A DNA stretch of 27,840 nt from TC-15 sp034437275 (GCA_034437275.1 DAOTUD010000088.1:1-27840), one strand, 5' to 3'. Positions 6,821 through 15,444 are shown, counted from the first letter of the stretch. Made by a program: numbers and translations. Notes: generated by a model from the letters alone, not told the origin.

Positions 6821-7891
6821 GTGAAGGGCTTAATTCTGAGTGGCGGCAAGGGCACCCGGCTCTATCCGCTGACATACGCACGCGCCAAACAATTGATTCC
6901 CGTCGCCAACAAGCCGGTGCTGTTCCGCGTGATCGAAGCGATCCGCGACGCGGGCATCACCGAGATCGGCATCGTGATCGGCGACACCGGCCCCGAAATC
7001 CGCGAGGCTATCGGCGATGGCGCGCAGTTCGGCGTCGATGTGACCTACATCCCGCAGGACGCCCCGCTGGGGCTGGCGCACGCCGTCAAGATATCGCACG
7101 ATTTCATCGGCGACGACCGCTTCGTGATGTTTCTGGGCGACAACGTGATCCAGGGCGGCATCAGCGCCCTGATCAAAGACTTCGCCGATCATGAGGACTG
7201 GAACAGCCAGATCGTGCTGACCGCCGTCGAGCACCCGGAGCAGTACGGCGTGGCCGAACTCAACGCGCATAACCGCATCGTGCGCCTGGTCGAAAAGCCG
7301 AAAGTTCCGCCGTCTGACCTGGCGCTGGTCGGCATCTACATGTTCGACCGGCACATCTTCCAGGCCACCGAAGAGATCGAACCGTCGTTCCGGGGCGAAC
7401 TGGAGATCACCGACGCGATCCAGTGGTTGATCGAGCACAACTACAACGTGTATCCCCACGTACACAAGGGGTGGTGGATCGACACCGGCGCGCACGGCGC
7501 GATGCTCGACGCCAACAGCCTGGTGCTGGAGGAACTCACACCGCAGGTGCGCGGCACGGTCGACGACGAGTCCGAGGTCGATTTCCGCGTCACGGTCGAG
7601 GAGGGCGCGACGATCATCAACAGCGTGGTACGCGGCCCGGCCATCATCGGGCGCAACACACGCATCGCCAACAGCTACGTCGGCCCCTTCACCAGCATTT
7701 ACCACGACGTGGTGATCGAAAACAGCGAGATCGAGCGCAGCATCGTGCTGGAACACAGCACGATCCACGACATCCCGGCCCGCATCCAGGACAGCCTGAT
7801 CGGGCGACACGCCGGGGTCCAGACCAACGGCGTGCGGCCCAAAGCGATCAAGATGCACCTGGGCGATCACAGTCACCTGGAGCTGCTGTAA
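6821..7891 (+). CDS. rmlA: Glucose-1-phosphate thymidylyltransferase, long form
   Basis: Catalyses glucose-1-phosphate + dTTP to dTDP-glucose, the first step towards dTDP-rhamnose and related sugars. The N-terminal nucleotidyltransferase domain has LSGGKGTRL (6-14), PVANKP (27-32), LGDN with D107, VEKP (157-160) and WWIDTG with D221. The C-terminal 100 residues form a left-handed beta-helix of hexapeptide-like repeats, typical of the long RmlA subfamily (as in StrD) rather than the short RmlA of E. coli. The start is GTG with AAGGAG 11 nt upstream. The TAA stop overlaps the ATG of the next gene. Other UTP- or CTP-using sugar nucleotidyltransferases are possible, but rmlB close downstream supports dTDP-glucose. 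Confidence 0.88.
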   Translation: MKGLILSGGKGTRLYPLTYARAKQLIPVANKPVLFRVIEAIRDAGITEIGIVIGDTGPEIREAIGDGAQFGVDVTYIPQDAPLGLAHAVKISHDFIGDDRFVMFLGDNVIQGGISALIKDFADHEDWNSQIVLTAVEHPEQYGVAELNAHNRIVRLVEKPKVPPSDLALVGIYMFDRHIFQATEEIEPSFRGELEITDAIQWLIEHNYNVYPHVHKGWWIDTGAHGAMLDANSLVLEELTPQVRGTVDDESEVDFRVTVEEGATIINSVVRGPAIIGRNTRIANSYVGPFTSIYHDVVIENSEIERSIVLEHSTIHDIPARIQDSLIGRHAGVQTNGVRPKAIKMHLGDHSHLELL

Positions 7892-8712
7892 TGCCGGTCC
7901 GCCTGATCGTCGCCGACCTGGACGGCACGCTGCTCGACTCGGCGCACCGCGTGTCCCCGCTGACCGCGCAGGCTATCCGCGTGGCGCGCGCACGGGGCAT
8001 CCTGTTCACCGTCGCTACCGGCAAGACATTTCCCTCCACCCAGGAGTGGATCAGGCGCTTCGACATTCAACTGCCGGTTATTTGCGCGAATGGCACGCTC
8101 ATCCACGCGCCGGACGGCACGGTCCTGCACGAAGACCCCATCCCGCGCGAATACGCCATCGAAGCGGTGCGGCTGGCGCGCAAGGCCGGGGTGATGCCGG
8201 TCATTTACGCCGGGCATGGGCTGCTGGCCCCGGAGTGGAACGTGAATATCGACGTGCTGATCGAGCACCACGAACCCGCGCCGGAGATTATCCCCGACCT
8301 GGAAAGCGCGCTGGCCGGCGACCACAAGCCGCACAAGCTGATCATGATCAACGCCGACGATCTCGACGCGGTGGCAGCCCTCCAGGAGACGCTGGCGGAC
8401 ACGTTCGCGGGGCGCGCGCAAGTGCTGCGCACCGGGCTGGACTCGGTGGTGGAGGTACTGCCGCACGGCGTCACCAAAGGGACGGCGCTGGCGTTTGTGC
8501 TGGACCATCTCGGGCTTTCCGCCCAGGACACCATCGCCTTTGGCGACAATTGCAACGACCTGGACATGATCCAGCGCGCCGGGATCGGCGTCGCGATGGG
8601 CCATGCCCCGGCGGCGGTGTGCGAAGGGGCGGACTACATCACCGGGACCAACAACGAAGACGGGGTAGGCACGGCGCTGCACCGGTTTGTCCTGGACACT
8701 ATCACTGACTAG
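7891..8712 (+). CDS. Cof-type HAD-IIB phosphatase
   Basis: A 273-residue haloacid dehalogenase-superfamily hydrolase with a C2B cap. Motif I is DLDGT (D9 nucleophile, D11), the motif III lysine is K196, and motif IV is GDNCND (218-223). These proteins usually dephosphorylate sugar or nucleotide phosphates; the exact substrate cannot be told. The ATG overlaps the rmlA stop (TAATG), so translation is coupled. Its place between rmlA and rmlB suggests removal of a sugar phosphate linked to dTDP-sugar or exopolysaccharide synthesis. That is an inference from context. The frame is open further upstream inside rmlA, but those codons only shadow rmlA. Confidence 0.87.
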   Translation: MPVRLIVADLDGTLLDSAHRVSPLTAQAIRVARARGILFTVATGKTFPSTQEWIRRFDIQLPVICANGTLIHAPDGTVLHEDPIPREYAIEAVRLARKAGVMPVIYAGHGLLAPEWNVNIDVLIEHHEPAPEIIPDLESALAGDHKPHKLIMINADDLDAVAALQETLADTFAGRAQVLRTGLDSVVEVLPHGVTKGTALAFVLDHLGLSAQDTIAFGDNCNDLDMIQRAGIGVAMGHAPAAVCEGADYITGTNNEDGVGTALHRFVLDTITD

Positions 8713-8735
8713 AAACGCAACGGAGAGAGAGCGTG

Positions 8736-9770
8736 ATGAAGAATATTTTGGTAACAGGCGGGGCGGGGTTCATTGGCAGCAATTTTGTCCGCCGTATGAT
8801 CGCGAAGTATTCCGACTACAACATCGTTATGCTCGACAAACTGACCTATGCCGGGAACCTGGACAACCTGCTGCCCGTGAACGACTCGCCGCGCTACGCC
8901 TTCGAGCAGGGCGATATCGCCCACCGCGCAACGGTCGAACGGGTGATCGAGGCGCACGGGATCGACACCATCGTGAACTTCGCCGCCGAGTCCCACGTCG
9001 ACCGCTCGATCTTGCAGCCGGACGCCTTCATCCACACCGATGTGGTGGGACTGTACATTCTGCTGGACGTGGCGCGCCAGAAGGGCGTGCCGCGCATGCA
9101 CCACGTCAGCACCGACGAGGTGTACGGTTCCATCGAAGACGGCTTCTTCAACGAGGACGACCGGCTGGAACCCAACAGCCCGTACGCGGCCAGCAAAGCA
9201 GGCGGCGAGATGATGGTGCGCGCCTATAACGTGACGTATGGCCTGCACACCTCCGTCACGCGCGGCAGCAACACCTTTGGCCCGTACCAGTACCCGGAGA
9301 AGATCGCGCCGTTTTTCATCACCGAAGCCATCGACGACCGGCCCCTGCCGCTGTACGGCGACGGGATGCAGGTTCGCGACTGGCTGTACGTCGACGATCA
9401 CTGTGATGCGATTGACGCGGTGCTGCACCGGGCCGAACCCGGCGCGATCTACAACGTCGGCGGCGAGCATGAAATGCACAACATCGACGTGACGCGCTTC
9501 ATCCTCACGGCGCTGGGCAAGCCGGACAGCCTGATCCGCCACGTCGAAGACCGGCCCGGCCATGATCGCCGCTACGCACTGACCAACGACAAAATCCGCG
9601 CCGAACTCGGCTGGGAACCGCAGCACACCTTCGCGGACGCGATGGCGGCCACCGTGCGCTGGTACCGCGAAAACGAATGGTGGTGGCGCAAGATCAAGAC
9701 CGGGGAATACCTGGAATTCTACAAGGCGCAGTACGCCGAGCGGCTGGCGAACTCGACGACGACCGACTGA
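8736..9770 (+). CDS. rmlB: dTDP-glucose 4,6-dehydratase
   Basis: Converts dTDP-glucose to dTDP-4-keto-6-deoxyglucose using bound NAD+. It is an extended short-chain dehydrogenase with the Rossmann motif GGAGFIGSN (8-16), FAAESHVDRS (82-91), STDEVYG (125-131, with T126/D127/E128 in the active site) and YAASK (Y150, K154). The 344-residue length is normal for RmlB. The ATG at 8736 is preferred; a GTG at 8733 is equally in frame, and GGAG at 8722-8725 could serve either. It is the last gene of the operon before a strong terminator. The partners rmlC and rmlD are not in the window, so the final sugar may be another 6-deoxyhexose. Confidence 0.92.
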   Translation: MKNILVTGGAGFIGSNFVRRMIAKYSDYNIVMLDKLTYAGNLDNLLPVNDSPRYAFEQGDIAHRATVERVIEAHGIDTIVNFAAESHVDRSILQPDAFIHTDVVGLYILLDVARQKGVPRMHHVSTDEVYGSIEDGFFNEDDRLEPNSPYAASKAGGEMMVRAYNVTYGLHTSVTRGSNTFGPYQYPEKIAPFFITEAIDDRPLPLYGDGMQVRDWLYVDDHCDAIDAVLHRAEPGAIYNVGGEHEMHNIDVTRFILTALGKPDSLIRHVEDRPGHDRRYALTNDKIRAELGWEPQHTFADAMAATVRWYRENEWWWRKIKTGEYLEFYKAQYAERLANSTTTD

Positions 9771-9798
9771 GCGCCATATAGCCCCCCTACATAACGCA

Positions 9799-9835
9799 AC
9801 ACAGCCGCCTCAGGGATGGGGCGGCTGTGTGTTTT
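9799..9835 (+). terminator. Terminator of the polysaccharide operon
   Basis: A perfect 11-bp stem (ACACAGCCGCC, 9799-9809, with its complement at 9820-9830) has a 10-nt loop and is followed by GTTTT. It lies between rmlB and the convergent cohesin gene. Confidence 0.88.
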
Positions 9836-9849
9836 CCAGTGAATTGACC

Positions 9850-12800
9850 CTACTGGTTTTCGGTCGTGTCGCGCAGCACCAGATCGTCGAACTGGGCGAC
9901 GGAGTTGGCCTCCACACCGAGCGCCAGCGTGCCGCCCAGCAGGCTTGCATCGCGCAGCGCCACCTTGAAGCGCCCGTCGGAGAAGAACGCGATCTGGTCA
10001 TCCAGCGTGACCAGGATGAACTCGTGCCAGCCGTCGAGCGTGCGCTCGACTGGTTCGTCGTACAGCATCATTTTGTTGGTGGTCGTGTTGGTCCGGATGC
10101 GCAGGTGCGTGGTCTGCTCGTCGACCTTGACCAGTTCCATCTGGTACTGGTTCAGGCTGGCGCCGCTCACGCTGGGCACCGAGCGCACCCCGACCCAGCC
10201 CACACTGCCCACCGGGGCATCCAGCGGCACCCGCACGTGGACCTTGAGGTAAATGTCGGTCGAGTCGCGGAAGTTCACCGCATCATCGCCGTTCCCAAAG
10301 ACGGTGCGCTTCTCGTCGATATCGCGCCGGAAGCGCCGGAACATGGGTTGATCGGCGCTGCTGAGTTCATAGTAGCGCAGGCGCTCAGAGGCCGTCTCAT
10401 CGTAAATATACTCGCCGGGATCGGCAGCCACGCCGCCCTCCCACCAGTAGGCATTGGACCGGTCCTCGAAGAACTCGTACCAGTCCGACGGGCCATCCAC
10501 AACCGGACGTGACGCCAGTTCCTCGAAGATTTCGAACGCGAAGCGGGCGTCAGCCGTCGAAGACACAGCCGTCTCGGTGAACAGACAGTCGTCAATGCGC
10601 AGGATGTCGTAGTTGGATGCCGTCATGAAACGAACACCCCCCAGCGGCGGCGCGTCGGGGATGTCTTCCTCGAACACGATTGCGCCCTGGCGATAGATCG
10701 TCAGCCGGTTCCCGGCCATGCGCACGATGAAGTCGAACCAGCGGCCCCGCCCGTAGTAATTGGTGAGCGTCCAGTTTTGCAGCCGGTTCCCTTGTCCATC
10801 CAGCAGGTAGATTTCCATATTCCCCGCGTCCATGTCCAGCAGGTAAGCGCCTTGCTGGCTTTCGCGCAGCAGCACCGAAAACCCGCCCATCTCGCTGTAC
10901 AACTGGCAGGCCACCAGCGATTGGTCCATCGTCGGAATGACCGGCATCACTTCGGCCTCGTTGGTCAGGCCGATGTACTGGTTGCCGTCGGCTTCCGCCG
11001 CGATCTGCACGTCGAGCGTGCTGGATACCTGCCACGTCTCGGGGAAGCTCGATCCTTCAAAGTGCTCGCTGGCGAGTTCAGGATTCTGCACGATGATGTC
11101 GTCAAACCCCACGCGCCCGTTCAGGCTCTCGAACAGAATGCCGCCGCCCGCAGGGAGATTCTGGGTGTCATCGCGCAAGGCCAGCATGTTGTCGATGTAG
11201 ACGAACACACGGCTGCCGTCCAGCCAGACCCGCACCGGGTACCAGCGCCCACTCTGGATCGCCGCCCCGGACCACCGCTTGAGCAGTTGTTCCGAGGCCC
11301 GGCTCACCGCTGCCGAGGTGCCGACTTTCAGGAAGGCGTTACCGGGCGACATCTCCACGACATAGTACCCCTGTTGGGAGTGCTGGAAGATGATGCGGCT
11401 GATGCTGCCCCCGTCGATCATGTTGACGCGCAGGTCGATCAGCAGGTCGGCCTGGTCCGGGGATTTCCACTGCGGCATTTCCAGTCCCAGCACTTCCAGC
11501 GGGCTGCCCGACCCGGACGTGCCGACCAGCGCCACGTTGCCGCTTTCGGTCACCAGCCCCCAGTTGGCCGGATCGTAATCCCAACCCGCGAGCGGGTCGC
11601 TCCCTTCCATGTCCTGGATGAAGGGCATACTGCCCACCGGCATCGGCGTCGGGCTGGGAATGGTGGTGACGGTCGCCGTCGGGGCCAGAGTCGCGGTCAG
11701 CGTCGGTGTGGCTGTTGGCGGCGGGGTGTCGGTGGGCGCAGGCGTTGGCGTCAGCGTCGCGGTGGGCGTGCGGGTCGGCGTTGGCAGCGGGGTGGCGGTC
11801 GCGGTGGGGGTATAGGTCGGCGTAGGCGTATGGGTTGGCGTGGGAGTGTGGGTCGGCGATGGCGTGAGCGTAGCCGTCGGGGTGGCGGTTAATTCGGGAG
11901 CCATTGCAATCGCCGTCGCCATGTCGACCGCATCCACCGGCTCGTCCAGCAGCGCCAGCGGGGACGGTCCCACCAGGTTGATCACGTTTTCAAGCTTCAG
12001 CTCGGTGACGCGCTCGATGGGCAGCGGGGCGCTGACGGCGCGCAGGGACGCGCTCATCGGGATGCGCGTCATATACCCGGTCGGGAGGGTCTGGCGGCCA
12101 CCCTGGGCATCCACAACTGCCGCGCCATCCAGCACATTGACCGCCATCAGCAGGCCCGGCTGCGCCTGGAGCACCAGCGTTCCCTGCGCAGCGATGGTCA
12201 CACCGTTGGCCGTGAAGGTCGCGGTTTCGCCGGCAGGCACCTGGACGATCATGCCGGGGGACGGTGCTTCAGCACACGCGGTCGCCCCATACCCGGCCTG
12301 GAAACTGAACGCGCGCAGGGTGGCGTCTAGCGGGCTGCCCTCCTCGGCACCGAACAGGTGCGCCTCCCCAAACAGCAGCAGCGTGGCCTGCGTATCGTAG
12401 GGCAGGTCAAACTGCGCGTGGAGCAGCGCCACGCCCCAGGTGAAGTCCCGGCGGTCCAGATCATGCGTTGCCAGCGACAGCACCGCCTCCAGCGGCACCT
12501 GCTGGCCGGGCGTATCGAAGGCGGCAGCGCCAGCCAGTTGGGCCGTCAGCGCGGGGTTGCCATAACACACGCTGTTGTCGTCCATCGCCGCGCACCGCGT
12601 CTGTGCGTCGCGCAGCGCCTGCGCGATGATCTGGGGGCAGGACGGCGTCGGCGTGCTGGTCGGCGTTTGCGTGAAGGTCGGGGTCGCGGTGGGGGTGTTG
12701 GTTGGCGGCAGGGACGGGGTGAAGGTCGGGGTGGTGGTTGGCGTGGGAGTAGCGGTCGCCTGCTTTTCGACGATCACCGCGCCGCCGACGCCCACTGCAT

Positions 12801-13242
12801 CCAACGGGTTCCCGGCCAGGTCCCCGACGATCAGGCCGGTCACGTTCAGGCGCGAAGTACCCGGCGCCAGCCCGGTCACGTGCAGGCGCAGCAGCACCGT
12901 TTCGCCGGTGTCCGGGGGGGTAGCGATGGCGACGGCGGCCAGCCGCACGATCCCCGCGTCGTTATCGACGATGTTCTGCGGAGCGAAATAGTCGTCGCCG
13001 AGATAAGGACCGACCTCAGCGCGGTCGACCCGGATCAGCGACGGGTCAAACCGGATCGTGATGTCGAAGGCGCTGCAACCTTCGGCCCCGCAGTCGATCT
13101 CACCTTCGACGACGCCCTGCTCGCCAGTGCCCAGGCGGATCAGGGCCAGGGTAACGGTGGCCCGTTCGTCTTGCGCGTGTCCCACGCTGACCCCGCCCGC
13201 GACCATCAGGATGCAAACAAACGTGACGAACAGCCTTCGCAT
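9850..13242 (-). CDS. Secreted multidomain protein with cohesin-like, FecR-like and jelly-roll lectin-like domains
   Basis: A 1130-residue exported protein. It has a signal peptide (1-23, ending GHAQ) and a cohesin-like beta-sandwich (about 28-158; note FDITIRFDPSLIRV and a C51/C56 pair). A TPTP linker (161-201) precedes a FecR-like domain (202-405) with C202, C217, C226 and C323. A long TPTP linker (451-535) then leads to three consecutive concanavalin/LamG- or DUF1080-like modules (about 538-720, 722-890, 900-1128); modules 1 and 3 end in a similar FDDI/LV strand, module 2 in RIDDCLF. No transmembrane helix or sortase signal is visible, so it may be released or held by its cohesin. It lies 14 nt after the dockerin-bearing kinase, and its FecR-like domain is a homologue of the kinase's outer domain. 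A cohesin normally binds a dockerin, so the kinase is the obvious candidate partner. Domain calls are by eye. Confidence 0.85.
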   Translation of the reverse strand: MRRLFVTFVCILMVAGGVSVGHAQDERATVTLALIRLGTGEQGVVEGEIDCGAEGCSAFDITIRFDPSLIRVDRAEVGPYLGDDYFAPQNIVDNDAGIVRLAAVAIATPPDTGETVLLRLHVTGLAPGTSRLNVTGLIVGDLAGNPLDAVGVGGAVIVEKQATATPTPTTTPTFTPSLPPTNTPTATPTFTQTPTSTPTPSCPQIIAQALRDAQTRCAAMDDNSVCYGNPALTAQLAGAAAFDTPGQQVPLEAVLSLATHDLDRRDFTWGVALLHAQFDLPYDTQATLLLFGEAHLFGAEEGSPLDATLRAFSFQAGYGATACAEAPSPGMIVQVPAGETATFTANGVTIAAQGTLVLQAQPGLLMAVNVLDGAAVVDAQGGRQTLPTGYMTRIPMSASLRAVSAPLPIERVTELKLENVINLVGPSPLALLDEPVDAVDMATAIAMAPELTATPTATLTPSPTHTPTPTHTPTPTYTPTATATPLPTPTRTPTATLTPTPAPTDTPPPTATPTLTATLAPTATVTTIPSPTPMPVGSMPFIQDMEGSDPLAGWDYDPANWGLVTESGNVALVGTSGSGSPLEVLGLEMPQWKSPDQADLLIDLRVNMIDGGSISRIIFQHSQQGYYVVEMSPGNAFLKVGTSAAVSRASEQLLKRWSGAAIQSGRWYPVRVWLDGSRVFVYIDNMLALRDDTQNLPAGGGILFESLNGRVGFDDIIVQNPELASEHFEGSSFPETWQVSSTLDVQIAAEADGNQYIGLTNEAEVMPVIPTMDQSLVACQLYSEMGGFSVLLRESQQGAYLLDMDAGNMEIYLLDGQGNRLQNWTLTNYYGRGRWFDFIVRMAGNRLTIYRQGAIVFEEDIPDAPPLGGVRFMTASNYDILRIDDCLFTETAVSSTADARFAFEIFEELASRPVVDGPSDWYEFFEDRSNAYWWEGGVAADPGEYIYDETASERLRYYELSSADQPMFRRFRRDIDEKRTVFGNGDDAVNFRDSTDIYLKVHVRVPLDAPVGSVGWVGVRSVPSVSGASLNQYQMELVKVDEQTTHLRIRTNTTTNKMMLYDEPVERTLDGWHEFILVTLDDQIAFFSDGRFKVALRDASLLGGTLALGVEANSVAQFDDLVLRDTTENQ
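11638..11892 (-). repeat. Long Thr/Pro-rich repeat linker
   Basis: About 85 residues of degenerate TPTP, TATP and THTPTP units separate the FecR-like domain from the three lectin-like modules. This is coding low complexity and probably a flexible, possibly glycosylated spacer. Confidence 0.85.
12640..12762 (-). repeat. Short Thr/Pro-rich repeat linker
   Basis: About 41 residues of TPTP-type repeats between the cohesin-like and FecR-like domains of the secreted protein. Confidence 0.85.
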
Positions 13243-13256
13243 AATTTTACGCCCTT

Positions 13257-15407
13257 TCAGTTACATACCTGGTCGAGATTGGTGGACACAAAGCGCAGAT
13301 CGAGGATGTTCACCGCGCCATCCTGGTTCAAGTCATAATCGCCCGGTGCGCGGTCTGCCGGGTCGGTCTCCAATACTGCGGAGAACTTGCGCATATCCAG
13401 GATATCCACCCGGCCATCGTCGTTGACGTCCGCCCGCTGGCAGTCGGTCGGGGGTGGCTCGGTCGCAGTGGGCGGGGTGGTCGCGGTCGCGTCGGGCGTC
13501 GGGGGCAGCGGCGACGCCGTCGGAGTCGTCGGGCGGGGCGTGGGCGTCACCATCGCCGCCGGGTCGAACTGCGGGTTCAGCGCCTGGACGGGCCGGGTCA
13601 TGGCCGCCAGGGTGTCGTCGTCGATCGGTTCCGGCACACCGGGCGCGCCCACCGGCAGCCCTGCCGTGTCCACTGGCACCCGGCTGAGCTGCCCGGCCTG
13701 GATAGTTTGCGTGTCGCCCTGCGCAGTGACCATCGCCTGCCCGGCCAGCACCGCCACCGTGAGATCGGCGTCCGGCGGCGCACGCAGCACCAGCGTGCTT
13801 TCTGCCGCAATCGTGACCCCGTTGGCCTCAAACGTCGCCGTTTCGCCCGGCATGACGTGCAGCACCAGCGCCGGCGGCGACAACTCTGCGCAGGCGGAGG
13901 AAGCCGCGTCGGTCCGGAATGTAAATGTGCCCAACTTGTCATCCGCTGGCGTGAGTTGAGCCTCCCCGACCAGCAGCGCGGTCACCTCGGGCGCGGCCTG
14001 GATCAGCACCAATCCCCAGCTTCCGGCGGCCTCGTCCAGCCCAGCGGCCTGCACCGACTCGACCGCCGCCAGCGGCACCCGGTCGCCCGGGGCAGCGAAC
14101 ACGCCATCCTGCCGCAGCACAGCCTCCACGCCGGGATGCGCCAGGCATATACTTCCGGCCTCGACCGTCGCGCAGTGCTGCGCGAGATTCGCCAGGCCGC
14201 CTTGCGCGATCTCCGGGCACGTCCGGGCCTCGACCGCACCGTCCGGCCCGCCGGCTGCCGGCGCAGCACCGGCATCATCCGGGGCCGCGATCACATCGTC
14301 ATCACGGCCCGCGTTGCCATCATCGCCGCCGTCGTCACTGCCGCCCAGCGACGCAGCAACCAGCGCCAGCACAATCGACACCGCCACAATCCCGGCCAGC
14401 ACCGGCCAGCTTTTATACCAGGGCCTGCCGCCCTGCTCGGCCAGAGTTGGCTCGGCTTCCTCCGCGTGACGGACCGTCGCTTCTTGCTCTTGCCTGGCGC
14501 GTGTAGCGGCGGCAGCTTCGGCGCGGACGCGCTCCAGGTCGGCGATGGTTTGGGCAGCCACCTCTTGCAGATGTTTGGGGGTCGAGGTGGCGGCGGAGCC
14601 GATCTCGGCCAACAGGGCGTCGGCCATCTTGGTCGCCGTCTGGTAGCGATCCTCCGGTTCTTTGGCCATCGCGCGCTGGATGATCTGGTCAACCGGCGGG
14701 GCAATGTCCGGGTTATGGGTGGACACTGGCGGGGGCGGCTCGTTGATGTGCTTGAGGATCACGCCCATTGGCGTTTCGGCCTGGTACGGCGTCTGCCCGG
14801 TGAGCATCTCGAACAGCATGACGCCCAGCGCGTAAATATCGACGCGCCCGTCGACGTGCAGCCCCATGCCTTGCTCCGGGGCCATATAACGCGGCGTGCC
14901 AACGGCCATCCCGCTCGCGGTCAGCCCTTCGGTACCCTCCACCATGCGCGCGATGCCGAAGTCGGTCAGGAAGGCGTTGCCCTCCGCGTCGATCATGATG
15001 TTCGACGGCTTGATGTCGCGGTGGACCACGCCCTGCCGGTGCGCATAATCCAACGCCGAAGCGATCTGGCGCAGCAAGAAGCCGGTTTCGGCAAACTGTG
15101 GTTGGTCGCGCTCCAGGATGTCCTTGAGCGTGCCGGTGGGCATATAGCGCATGACAATGTACGGCGGATCGTGCATCCCGTTGTAGTCATACACCGGCAA
15201 AATGTGCGGGTGTTCCAGGCGAGCAATGAGTTTGGCCTCGCGTTGGAAGCGATCCAGCGATGTGCTCTCTGTCGCCACCGCTTTGTGGATGATCTTGATG
15301 GCAACGAAGCGGTCCATGTTGGGTTGGCGCGCCCGGTATACGGTCGCCATGCCGCCGCGTCCGATTTCTTCGATTATTTCATAAGGACCGAGTTCAGAAC
15401 CTAGCAT
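13257..15407 (-). CDS. Transmembrane Ser/Thr protein kinase with an extracellular FecR-like domain and C-terminal dockerin
   Basis: A 716-residue PknB-type (Hanks) kinase. The kinase domain (about 8-270) is complete: GRGGMATV P-loop (16-23), K38, HRDIKPSN with D131, DFG (149-151) and APE (176-178). A basic/acidic helical, possibly coiled-coil, stretch (277-325) precedes one transmembrane helix (334-354), an acidic Gly/Asp spacer and a FecR-like outer domain (397-580) with C397, C412, C421 and C506. A Thr/Pro linker (620-654) leads to a type I dockerin at the very C-terminus. Its two calcium loops start at D660 (D660, N662, D664, D671) and D692 (D692, N694, D696, D703). PknB-type kinases usually end in PASTA or similar sensor domains; a dockerin tail is unusual. 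It is likely co-transcribed with the downstream cohesin gene, and I infer that the dockerin binds that cohesin. Catalytic activity is expected. Confidence 0.93.
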   Translation of the reverse strand: MLGSELGPYEIIEEIGRGGMATVYRARQPNMDRFVAIKIIHKAVATESTSLDRFQREAKLIARLEHPHILPVYDYNGMHDPPYIVMRYMPTGTLKDILERDQPQFAETGFLLRQIASALDYAHRQGVVHRDIKPSNIMIDAEGNAFLTDFGIARMVEGTEGLTASGMAVGTPRYMAPEQGMGLHVDGRVDIYALGVMLFEMLTGQTPYQAETPMGVILKHINEPPPPVSTHNPDIAPPVDQIIQRAMAKEPEDRYQTATKMADALLAEIGSAATSTPKHLQEVAAQTIADLERVRAEAAAATRARQEQEATVRHAEEAEPTLAEQGGRPWYKSWPVLAGIVAVSIVLALVAASLGGSDDGGDDGNAGRDDDVIAAPDDAGAAPAAGGPDGAVEARTCPEIAQGGLANLAQHCATVEAGSICLAHPGVEAVLRQDGVFAAPGDRVPLAAVESVQAAGLDEAAGSWGLVLIQAAPEVTALLVGEAQLTPADDKLGTFTFRTDAASSACAELSPPALVLHVMPGETATFEANGVTIAAESTLVLRAPPDADLTVAVLAGQAMVTAQGDTQTIQAGQLSRVPVDTAGLPVGAPGVPEPIDDDTLAAMTRPVQALNPQFDPAAMVTPTPRPTTPTASPLPPTPDATATTPPTATEPPPTDCQRADVNDDGRVDILDMRKFSAVLETDPADRAPGDYDLNQDGAVNILDLRFVSTNLDQVCN

Positions 15408-15438
15408 TGCTTTCGCCTGTTATCCAGCTGGTTTGAGC

Positions 15439-15444
15439 ATTGTA
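15439..15444 (-). promoter_or_regulatory. Extended -10 element before the kinase gene
   Basis: Minus-strand TGC-TACAAT (TACAAT at 15444..15439) lies in the 52-nt gap before the kinase ATG, with no recognisable -35. Transcription would start near 15432. It could drive the kinase-cohesin pair independently of the upstream deacylase gene. Confidence 0.45.

Noticed and set aside
7423..7890. N-terminal extension of the HAD phosphatase into rmlA
   Set aside because: The extension is Arg/Gln-rich out-of-frame reading of rmlA; the HAD fold begins right at the ATG at 7891 with the motif DLDGT.
9799..9835. The rmlB-side hairpin as a bidirectional terminator
   Set aside because: The T-run is only on the plus strand; the opposite side lacks a U-tract, so I assign it to the polysaccharide operon.
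11638..11892. Possible CRISPR or non-coding tandem repeat in the TPTP region
   Set aside because: The units are degenerate, 6-12 nt long, without spacers, and stay in the reading frame of the secreted protein; they encode a linker.
13707..15404. A 565-codon open frame opposite the kinase gene
   Set aside because: It is the antisense shadow of the kinase, which has all catalytic motifs on the other strand.
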